Assembly: GCA_913062745.1 (NCBI GenBank)
Contig: CAJXXJ010000149.1
Span: forward strand, 1 to 7,995
Length of the DNA stretch: 7,995 nucleotides
Source of the DNA: an uncultured Phaeodactylibacter sp.
Lineage (GTDB): Bacteria; Bacteroidota; Bacteroidia; Chitinophagales; Saprospiraceae
Reading direction: 5' to 3'
Position numbers and translations under genes: made by a program. The notes beneath the pieces are model-generated. The model did no database searches. It was not told where the DNA came from and saw only the letters and a program-made list of their open reading frames with translations. Shown piece after piece: positions 1-6,276 of the stretch. Position 1 is the stretch's first letter. Each line of letters starts with the position of its first letter.

Positions 1-971
1 ATGTAGGGCCTCAGGTTGATGTTGTTAAAATCAGCGGAACCTTCCTCGACCACGTATTCGCGCAGCATTACGGAGTCTTCCTGTATGCCCTCCATCATGA
101 AGTTGGCATTCTGGAAGTAGTTGAACCGGGCTGACTCCACCGGTTTGTCGAGGGAGACGAGCACCAGGTTTTTGCGGCCGTAGGTATTTCTTGCATGCTC
201 GGTAATGACCTCCGCGTGCGTTTGCAGAGTAGGGCTCACCTGCACGTAGTTTGGATTGCTGCTTCCTACTTTAGAGGAGGCAGAATGCGGCGACACATAG
301 GTAATGTCATTGCGCCGGGCAAACTCGGCGACCAGCTCCACATTTTCCGAACGGTAATTCCCGATAATCATATGGGCATTGAACAGCTCGGAGCGGGTAT
401 TGAGCAGGCTGCTGACCTCCCGGGGAGAGGCTTTGTTGTCCATGATGGTCATATTCAGCTTGACGCCCTGCTGCATCAGTTCGTCGAGCGCCATTTGCAC
501 GCCGCCGTAGTAGTTGAGCGCCCAGTAGCTGTTATCGTAAATCTCTGAGCTGTTGGGGTTAAAACGCTGCGAAAGAAAAGGCAGCATGACTACCACGTTG
601 TAGGCACTGTAGAATTCTGTGCCGTAATCGCCCCGGTCGAGCAGCCTCACTTCGTTGCCTGCTACTTGTTCCTGTTGGGTGGGCTCGGCAGACTGAATAG
701 GCGGTATGCTATCCGTAGGGATGACCGTCCATTTGATGGTATCCATTGGCTCCACCGGTGTGTCCTCCACCAGTACATACTGGCCGGATTCCGGGTCATA
801 TACCCTTCTGCCGGGTACGGGGTCGAGCTCCTCTCCTACTTCCTCCGACTCTTCTTCAGATTCTGCTTTGCGAAACAGCGAGCAGGACGATATAGACAGG
901 CTAAAGAGCAGCAGCAGGGCTACAGCTTTACTCCCATTCGATGGTAGAAGGCGGCTTAGTGCTAATATCAT
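1..971 (-). CDS. Lipoprotein with type I periplasmic-binding-protein fold (C-terminus beyond window)
   Basis: The visible part is 323 codons, open to the left edge. The ATG at 969-971 is the only standard start ahead of the signal sequence in this frame, and it lies inside guaA, giving a 44-base overlap. Residues 1-30 look like a lipoprotein signal: Arg7 and Lys15, a hydrophobic run ([11 protein letters not shown]), then lipobox ISSC with Cys30. An acidic, Pro/Thr-rich linker follows (about 31-120). From about 124 the chain resembles the ligand-binding-receptor (Peripla_BP_6-like) fold: [50 protein letters not shown], and KNLVLVSLD beginning the second lobe. From memory, proteins with this fold, often carrying LysM repeats, sit beside guaA in other Bacteroidota; no LysM is visible here. 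Ligand unknown; probable location is the outer membrane or periplasm. The signal peptide has a long n-region, and a better one exists one frame away (see findings). The fold is fairly sure; the function is not. Confidence 0.8.
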   Translation of the reverse strand, partial: MILALSRLLPSNGSKAVALLLLFSLSISSCSLFRKAESEEESEEVGEELDPVPGRRVYDPESGQYVLVEDTPVEPMDTIKWTVIPTDSIPPIQSAEPTQQEQVAGNEVRLLDRGDYGTEFYSAYNVVVMLPFLSQRFNPNSSEIYDNSYWALNYYGGVQMALDELMQQGVKLNMTIMDNKASPREVSSLLNTRSELFNAHMIIGNYRSENVELVAEFARRNDITYVSPHSASSKVGSSNPNYVQVSPTLQTHAEVITEHARNTYGRKNLVLVSLDKPVESARFNYFQNANFMMEGIQEDSVMLREYVVEEGSADFNNINLRPY

Positions 972-2481
972 AGACGACTCTGTTTATTCCTTTTACATTA
1001 TTGATGATTTCGCTCGACACCGTGGCCAGGAAATCATGAGGCAGCCGGCTCCACTCGGCAGTCATGCCGTCACGGGAGTCCACCGCGCGCAGCGCAACCG
1101 TTTTTTCGTAGGTCCGCTCATCTCCCATTACCCCTACCGATTGGATAGGCAGGAGGATGGTCCCGGCTTGCCAAACGTTGTCATACAAGCCGAATTTACG
1201 AAGATTGTTGATATATATGGCATCTGCCTCCTGCAACATAGCTACCTTCTCCGGTGTTACCTCCCCCAGAATACGAATACCCAGCCCCGGCCCGGGGAAT
1301 GGATGCCGCCCCAGAATATTCTGCGGGACCGCTAATTCCTTGCCTACCAGCCGCACTTCATCTTTGAACAGCATGCGCAGCGGCTCCACAATTTTCAGCT
1401 TCAGCTTTTCCGGCAAGCCTCCAACATTATGGTGTGATTTGATGGTGACCGAAGGGCCGTGCACGGAAACCGATTCGATCACGTCCGGGTAGATCGTACC
1501 CTGGCCCAACCAATGGATAGCCCGGTCCTCTTCCTCCAGCTTGAGCGCCTCCCGCTCGAAGGTTTCGATGAAAACCCGGCCGATCACTTTGCGCTTGGCT
1601 TCCGGGTCGGTTACGCCTTTTAGCTCCCGGTAGAAGTCTTCCCGGGCATCCACACCTACTACCCGCAGGCCCATATCCTTGTAGGAATGCAACACTTCCT
1701 CGTATTCGTTTTTGCGCAGCAGGCCGTTGTCTACAAATATGCAGACCAGCGCATCGCCGATCGCTTCGTGCAGCAGAGACGCCGCTACGGTAGAGTCTAC
1801 CCCGCCGGAGAGCCCCATCAGCACATGGTCATCACCGATTTGCTTTTTCAATTCTGCCACGGTCTCCTCCACGAAGGCGGCCGGCGTCCACTCGCTGTGG
1901 CACCCCGCAATATCTTTTACAAAGCTGCGCAGGAACTTCATGCCGTCCAGGCTGTGCGACACCTCCGGGTGGAACTGAATGCCGTAGACCGGCTGCTCAA
2001 ATGCCCCCTCTTTGGAACGGTAAGCCGCTACGTCCACATGTGCAGTGCCAGCCAGCAGCTCAAATTGCTCCGGCACTTCCATGATGGTATCACCGTGTGA
2101 CATCCACACCTGGGAATTTTCCGGCACACCGTCAAGAAAACGGTCTTTTTTATAGACCCGGCTGAGGTTAGCCTTGCCGTATTCCCGCTTGAGCGAACGC
2201 TCTACCTTACCTCCGTACTGCTGCGCGATATACTGCGCACCGTAACAGATACCCAGGACGGGGCGCTGCCCGATGACTTTCGTCAAATCCGTTTGCAGGG
2301 CTTTTTCATCCGTTACCGAAAAGGGGCTACCCGAGAGGATAACGCCTTTGATACTGTCGTCCAGTTCCGGTATTTTGTTGAATGGGACAATTTCACTGTA
2401 CACGTACAACTCGCGAATACGGCGAGCGATCAGCTGCGTATACTGCGAGCCGAAGTCGAGGATGAGGATTTTTTCATTCAT
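928..2481 (-). CDS. guaA: GMP synthase (glutamine-hydrolysing)
   Basis: This enzyme converts XMP, ATP and glutamine to GMP, the last step of guanine nucleotide synthesis, in the cytoplasm. The 517 residues match the usual size (E. coli is about 525). The N-terminal class I glutamine amidotransferase domain (about 1-190) opens with [20 protein letters not shown] and carries [11 protein letters not shown], the nucleophile Cys79 in VLGICYGAQ, and His171 and Glu173 of the triad in FHPEVSHS. The ATP-pyrophosphatase domain has the P-loop SGGVDS at 225-230, followed by [11 protein letters not shown]. The C-terminal dimerisation/XMP-binding part contains [10 protein letters not shown] and ends KPPSTIEWE, as expected for the family. 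The start is fixed because the conserved N-terminus begins at once after the Met. All key residues are present, so it should be active. Its 3' end overlaps the following lipoprotein gene; an AT-rich promoter-like element lies directly upstream. Confidence 0.98.
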   Translation of the reverse strand: MNEKILILDFGSQYTQLIARRIRELYVYSEIVPFNKIPELDDSIKGVILSGSPFSVTDEKALQTDLTKVIGQRPVLGICYGAQYIAQQYGGKVERSLKREYGKANLSRVYKKDRFLDGVPENSQVWMSHGDTIMEVPEQFELLAGTAHVDVAAYRSKEGAFEQPVYGIQFHPEVSHSLDGMKFLRSFVKDIAGCHSEWTPAAFVEETVAELKKQIGDDHVLMGLSGGVDSTVAASLLHEAIGDALVCIFVDNGLLRKNEYEEVLHSYKDMGLRVVGVDAREDFYRELKGVTDPEAKRKVIGRVFIETFEREALKLEEEDRAIHWLGQGTIYPDVIESVSVHGPSVTIKSHHNVGGLPEKLKLKIVEPLRMLFKDEVRLVGKELAVPQNILGRHPFPGPGLGIRILGEVTPEKVAMLQEADAIYINNLRKFGLYDNVWQAGTILLPIQSVGVMGDERTYEKTVALRAVDSRDGMTAEWSRLPHDFLATVSSEIINNVKGINRVVYDISTKPPSTIEWE

Positions 2482-2486
2482 GGGCG

Positions 2487-2494
2487 CAAATATA
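2487..2494 (-). promoter_or_regulatory. Bacteroidota -7 promoter element for guaA (TATATTTG)
   Basis: On the minus strand this reads TATATTTG, an exact match to the Bacteroidota sigma-ABfr -7 consensus TAnnTTTG. It lies in the 91-base gap between the M16 gene and guaA, with five bases (CGCCC) between it and the guaA ATG. No convincing -33 TTG/TTTG is seen at the usual spacing upstream. If the element is real, transcription would begin at or just before the start codon and the guaA mRNA would be leaderless or nearly so. The rest of the gap holds only a weak 5-bp hairpin (2519-2533). There is no room for a riboswitch. Confidence 0.45.
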
Positions 2495-2572
2495 CGATCT
2501 TATGGCTGAGGTTGTAGGAGGAAAGCACTTCCTTGCGTACAGTTTCCCTGAGCATAAAGGTAGCAGCCCGCA

Positions 2573-5425
2573 TCAATATCCGAAAACCTCCTCCATACGC
2601 AGCTCTTTTACTGCTCCTGCCTGCTCCAACGCTTTCCAGTCCATACTGTCCCGGCTGCCGAGTACCAGATGCCGGTAAGAACGGCCTTTCACAAATTGCT
2701 GCTGAAACTCCTGCAGATCTTTCAGGGAGGCCTGCTCCAGCCTGCGGTAGATGTCTGCCCGCATATCCTCCTCGTAGCCGAGCAGGCGTGCGGAAAAAGC
2801 TTCCCAGAAGAGGCGGCCGGGAGCGATGCGCTCTGTTTCCATGCGCCGCAAAATGGACAGCCGGGCCTGCTCCGCCTGCATCGGCTCCATGGGCATATCC
2901 TGCAAAATGCCGTTTAGGGCGGGCAGGGCTTCCTGCAGCTTATCCGGCTGTGTGCCCAGGTAGGCCTGCAGATAATGCGACTGATTGATGCGGTCGGGCG
3001 AGCTGTAGTAGGCAAAGGTGCTGTACGCCAAAGCACGCGATTCGCGGATTTCCTGAAAAACAACGGAAGACAGGCCGTAGCCGAAGTACTCGTTGTACCA
3101 TTCGCTCATTTCAAATTCTTCCGCATTGAAGAAAGGCGTGCCCCGGGAAATCAGCATAACATCAGCCTGCACGATAGGGTAGTCCAGAAAGAGGACTTCA
3201 TCCTCCGGGGTGGGCAACTGTTCGAATTCCCGTTTTTGGGGCGGTGTTTTAAGCTGTCCGGGCACCTGATGGTTTTGTTTCAGCAAGTCCACCACCTCTC
3301 CTTGCCGGTGCGGGCCATAGTAGTGCACGGTATGCTCATAACTGTAGAGCACCCGCAGCAGGCTAATCAGCTCGTCCGCCTCTAACCGGAGCAGTTCAGC
3401 TTCCGTCATCCGGTAGGTGAAAGGGTTCTCCTGCCCGTAGCGTGCGTAAGAAGCCATAGCCTGGCGCAGTACCACATTACGGTTCTGTTTAGCGTTTTGC
3501 CGCCGTTTCAGCAGGCTGTTGACCATCTCCCGCAGCGCCTCTTCATCCGGCTGCAGCGATTCCATCACATGCTCCATCAGCCGCATGCCTTCCGGCATAG
3601 ACTCGCTCAGCCCGCTCAGGGTGAGGTAGGTGTAATAGTTATTGGTGTGCACATCAAAGGCCAGCCCTAAACGGAAAAACTGCCGCTGCAGCTCAGAAGC
3701 ACTGTAGCGGGTGGTCCCAATGTACGGAAGGTAGCCAATCGCGAGGGGCAGCTTGAGGTCATGCAGCTTGCCCATTTCAAAGATGTAATCGAGCCGGAAA
3801 AGCTCGTTGTCTGTATTGGGGATATAATGCAGCTCGAGGCCAGGCTGCAGGCTTTGCCGCGCTATGCTGCCTTCAAAGTCGGCGAATACGGGAGGCAAAG
3901 CCGGAGCCTGAACGGAGAGAAAGTCTTTAGCATATTCGGAAACGGCATCCCGCCGCAGCTCCACGCTCGTGATGGGCGGTTTTTCCACCTTGATCACTTC
4001 CGGGTCCTCCCCCTGATGTTTGTACAGGACTACCCGGTTTTCGCCCAGGCGCTCTTTGGCGAAAGCCACGATATCCTCTTTAGTCACCTGCTCCCACCAG
4101 TCGAAGCGGTCAGTCAGGCGCTGTAAGTCCAGCCCGAGCACAAAGGCATAGGTCAGCATATTGGCACGGCCGCGGTTGCTTTCACTGAGTTTGACCTCGC
4201 GCAGCCGAAGGTCTTTGATAGCGGCCTCCAGCATCCACTCGTCAAAGTCGCCGGTACGCAGGCGCTCTACTTCGGCCAGCAGTAAGGCTTCCACTTCTTC
4301 CATAGACTGCCCTTCACGGGGGCGGGCTACCACGCCGAGAGCAGAAAAATCCTGGTACTGCCAGGTCCAGGCGCTGGCGTCGAGTACCCGCTGCCGCTGA
4401 TTGAGATTGAGGTCCAGCAAGCCCGCCTGATAATTGTACAGCAGGTTTTGCAGCAGCGTCAGCATCATCGGGTCGTCGGTGGAGGAGCCGTAGAAGCGCC
4501 ACGCGACATCCACAAAGGACGCTTCCTGCCCGAAGGCTTCCCGGCGCAGGGGCTGCTCAATGGGCGGCTGCTCCTCGTAGGTAAAGGGTGGTACGGCTTT
4601 CGCCTCAAAGGTGCCAAAGTATTGCTCCGCCAGGGCAACAGCTTCCTCGGGGTCGAAATCGCCGGAGAGGACAATTGCCATATTGTTAGGCACATAGTAG
4701 GTGCGGAAAAACTCCTGGATTTTTTTCTGGGAAGGGTTGCGGAGGTGCTCCGCTGTACCGATGGTGGTTTGCGTGCCGTAGGGGTGCTTTGGGAAAAGGG
4801 CTTCCCGAATGATCTTATTGACTTTACGGGTGTCCTGATCCTGGCCGATGTTAAACTCTTCGTATACCGTTTCCAGCTCGGTATGGAACAAACGCAGCGC
4901 CATCATGCGGAAGCGCTCCGATTCAAGCTTCATCCAGCGGTGCAGCTCATTGGAGGGGATGTCGTTGAGGTATACTGTTTGATCAACGGAGGTGTAGGCG
5001 TTGGTCTCCTTGGCACCGATGGCGCTCAGCAGCCGGTCGTACTCGCTCGGCGCCACCAGCTGCGCGGCTTCATTGGACAGCTGGTCGATGGTTTGGTAGA
5101 TCCTGCTCCGCTCTTCCGGATCGCGGGTGGAGCGGTGCTGCTCGTACAATTCGGATATTTGTTCCAGGAATTTTGATTCCCGCTCCCAGTCCAGAGCGCC
5201 GATACGGCTTGTTCCCTTGAAGAGCATATGCTCCATGTAGTGGGCCAGGCCGGTGGTATCCGCCGGGTCCTGCTTGGAGCCTGCCCGGACTACAATATTG
5301 GTAAAAATGCGTGGCTCGCGCTCGTTGACAGAAAGGAAGAGCGTCAGGCCGTTGCGCAATTTGTAAACTTTGGTCTGCAAGGGATCGCCGGGCACTTCCC
5401 GGAAGGCAGTCGTCGCTTGTGGCAT
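2573..5425 (-). CDS. M16 family (pitrilysin/insulinase-like) zinc metallopeptidase, two-lobed
   Basis: The 950 residues match full-length pitrilysin-type enzymes (about 960), with an active N-terminal half and a non-catalytic C-terminal half on one chain. The inverted zinc motif HYMEH is at 62-66 (His62 and His66 ligands, Glu65 catalytic), in the setting TTGLAHYMEHMLFKGT. The third ligand is probably Glu190 in ELETVYEEFN, seven residues after Glu183, the spacing seen in insulin-degrading enzyme. A charged helical insert (about 77-130) separates the motif from TNAYTSVDQTVY. The C-terminal half carries EIRESRALAYS (about 792-802), the conserved Arg/Tyr segment of this family. Expected role: clearing peptides or small unfolded proteins. 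The N-terminus (MPQATTAFREVPG) has no signal peptide or membrane segment, and an in-frame TAA at 5435-5437, only three codons upstream, excludes a longer start, so a cytoplasmic place is inferred. It starts 65 bases after the DUF547 gene, in the same direction. Confidence 0.93.
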   Translation of the reverse strand: MPQATTAFREVPGDPLQTKVYKLRNGLTLFLSVNEREPRIFTNIVVRAGSKQDPADTTGLAHYMEHMLFKGTSRIGALDWERESKFLEQISELYEQHRSTRDPEERSRIYQTIDQLSNEAAQLVAPSEYDRLLSAIGAKETNAYTSVDQTVYLNDIPSNELHRWMKLESERFRMMALRLFHTELETVYEEFNIGQDQDTRKVNKIIREALFPKHPYGTQTTIGTAEHLRNPSQKKIQEFFRTYYVPNNMAIVLSGDFDPEEAVALAEQYFGTFEAKAVPPFTYEEQPPIEQPLRREAFGQEASFVDVAWRFYGSSTDDPMMLTLLQNLLYNYQAGLLDLNLNQRQRVLDASAWTWQYQDFSALGVVARPREGQSMEEVEALLLAEVERLRTGDFDEWMLEAAIKDLRLREVKLSESNRGRANMLTYAFVLGLDLQRLTDRFDWWEQVTKEDIVAFAKERLGENRVVLYKHQGEDPEVIKVEKPPITSVELRRDAVSEYAKDFLSVQAPALPPVFADFEGSIARQSLQPGLELHYIPNTDNELFRLDYIFEMGKLHDLKLPLAIGYLPYIGTTRYSASELQRQFFRLGLAFDVHTNNYYTYLTLSGLSESMPEGMRLMEHVMESLQPDEEALREMVNSLLKRRQNAKQNRNVVLRQAMASYARYGQENPFTYRMTEAELLRLEADELISLLRVLYSYEHTVHYYGPHRQGEVVDLLKQNHQVPGQLKTPPQKREFEQLPTPEDEVLFLDYPIVQADVMLISRGTPFFNAEEFEMSEWYNEYFGYGLSSVVFQEIRESRALAYSTFAYYSSPDRINQSHYLQAYLGTQPDKLQEALPALNGILQDMPMEPMQAEQARLSILRRMETERIAPGRLFWEAFSARLLGYEEDMRADIYRRLEQASLKDLQEFQQQFVKGRSYRHLVLGSRDSMDWKALEQAGAVKELRMEEVFGY

Positions 5426-5490
5426 ATTCTGGCTTTAGTTATGGTTGTGCAAACGCCCGGACGGCGCGTAAAGTTGGTTGGCAGGGCCGG

Positions 5491-6168
5491 TTAATCCTGA
5501 AAATTGTACAGCCGCTCCGTCCAGTCGTAAGGGCGAAACTGCAGCCGCCAGGGGCGGGCTTCCAGTTCAAGGTTGTCGTACAGCAATTTGCGCAGCCCGC
5601 CGTACCCCCCGAAGTCGCCGAGGTACCACTGCAGTAATTGACTGACGTGCAGCGTGACGGTCTCGCGGTTGATCTTTGTTTCCTGCTGCAGGAAAGACTG
5701 TGTAGCCATGTTGAGCTCCTCGTCTATGGACTCGTGGTGATAAAAGCAGATGGGCGGACAGCTTTCGGCCCCGCAATTGAGGGCGAAATGAATACGGAAA
5801 TCTGATTGGTCAAGCGCCAGCTGGTACAGGAACAGCCGGTAAAACGGGCTGGGCAAAAACCCGGCAGCCCACTTTGCGCGAAAGCGGCGCAGTATGCCGT
5901 GCTCGATATCGTCCAGGCTGAACCGCTTGCCGGCCAGGGGTATGAGCTTCATCTCAAAAATGTGGGGCCGCTCCCAGTTGAGCTGCCGCAGCAGCAGATA
6001 ATAAGCATTGTAGATGTTGATCCAAAACGCCTTTCGCTTATCGTCATCCGACAGCCCTTTGACCAGGGTCGCGTAATCCATGCCGGCGAGCTGGGTTTCC
6101 AGCGGGCGGGTAGGTTTGCCCACTTTAATGTGATGCAGCAACTGCTCGGCTTGTTCCAAAAAGCTCAT
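5491..6168 (-). CDS. DUF547 domain protein
   Basis: With the start at 6168 the protein has 225 residues, almost all of it DUF547 (PF04784). Family motifs are KAFWINIYNAY (46-56), SLDDIEHGILR (84-94), RIHFALNCGAESCPPI (125-140, with Cys132 and Cys137) and a C-terminal RPYDWTERLYN. The biochemical function of the family is unknown; the conserved Cys/His-rich core hints at catalysis, but that is inference. An upstream in-frame ATG at 6255 would add 29 residues. I prefer 6168 because the extension is AT-rich, uses codons unlike the body, overlaps the inverted repeat at 6188-6270, and because short DUF547 proteins usually begin close to a helix like MSFLEQAEQLL. The extension is hydrophobic (VIAIHVSDLLFLVLFY), so a membrane anchor cannot be fully excluded. 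There is no signal peptide with the chosen start. The gene lies between a thioredoxin-domain gene and the M16 peptidase, all in one direction. Confidence 0.9.
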   Translation of the reverse strand: MSFLEQAEQLLHHIKVGKPTRPLETQLAGMDYATLVKGLSDDDKRKAFWINIYNAYYLLLRQLNWERPHIFEMKLIPLAGKRFSLDDIEHGILRRFRAKWAAGFLPSPFYRLFLYQLALDQSDFRIHFALNCGAESCPPICFYHHESIDEELNMATQSFLQQETKINRETVTLHVSQLLQWYLGDFGGYGGLRKLLYDNLELEARPWRLQFRPYDWTERLYNFQD

Positions 6169-6187
6169 AATGGTGGGCAAGTTTTGA

Positions 6188-6270
6188 TAAAATAACACTA
6201 AAAATAACAAATCACTAACATGAATCGCAATAACCCGGCCTAAAAAGTAGGTCATTGCAGTGTTATTTTA
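6188..6270 (-). repeat. Split inverted repeat / hairpin between the thioredoxin-domain and DUF547 genes
   Basis: Positions 6259-6270 (agtgttatttta) and 6188-6199 (taaaataacact) are perfect 12-base inverted copies. Immediately inside the right arm, 6250-6258 (ggtcattgc) pairs with 6227-6235 (gcaataacc) with only a G-U wobble in the minus-strand RNA. So all 21 bases of 6250-6270 are paired, while the partner arm is interrupted by 27 unpaired bases (6200-6226). That bulge contains a second, imperfect copy of the outer arm (aaaataaca at 6201-6209, as at 6189-6197). The structure starts six bases past the stop of the thioredoxin-domain gene and is followed by U-rich RNA. It could be a transcription terminator for that gene, a leader element, or an operator. 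Confidence 0.65.
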
Positions 6271-6276
6271 CGATGG

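Noticed and set aside
706..1335. Plus-strand open frame of 209 codons
   Set aside because: Antisense to the guaA 3' end and the lipoprotein start, both well supported; Ser/Thr/Arg-rich low-complexity translation without family features.
2519..2533. Small hairpin (aggaa / ttcct, loop of five) between the M16 gene and guaA
   Set aside because: Only five pairs, A-T rich, and no T-run on the minus-strand side; too weak to call a terminator.
4448..5176. Open frame of 242 codons on the plus strand
   Set aside because: It lies wholly antisense to the conserved zinc-binding half of the M16 peptidase, shows no recognisable motif, and long antisense frames are expected opposite G+C-rich genes.
5444..5456. 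GCGTTTGCAC before the M16 gene as a promoter -7 element
   Set aside because: It keeps TTTG but lacks the leading TA, and no good -33 element is at the right spacing.
5454..5466. G+C hairpin (cgcc / ggcg) between DUF547 and M16, followed by TTT on the minus strand
   Set aside because: Four pairs with a short T-run; below what I would call a terminator, and the gap is only 65 bases.
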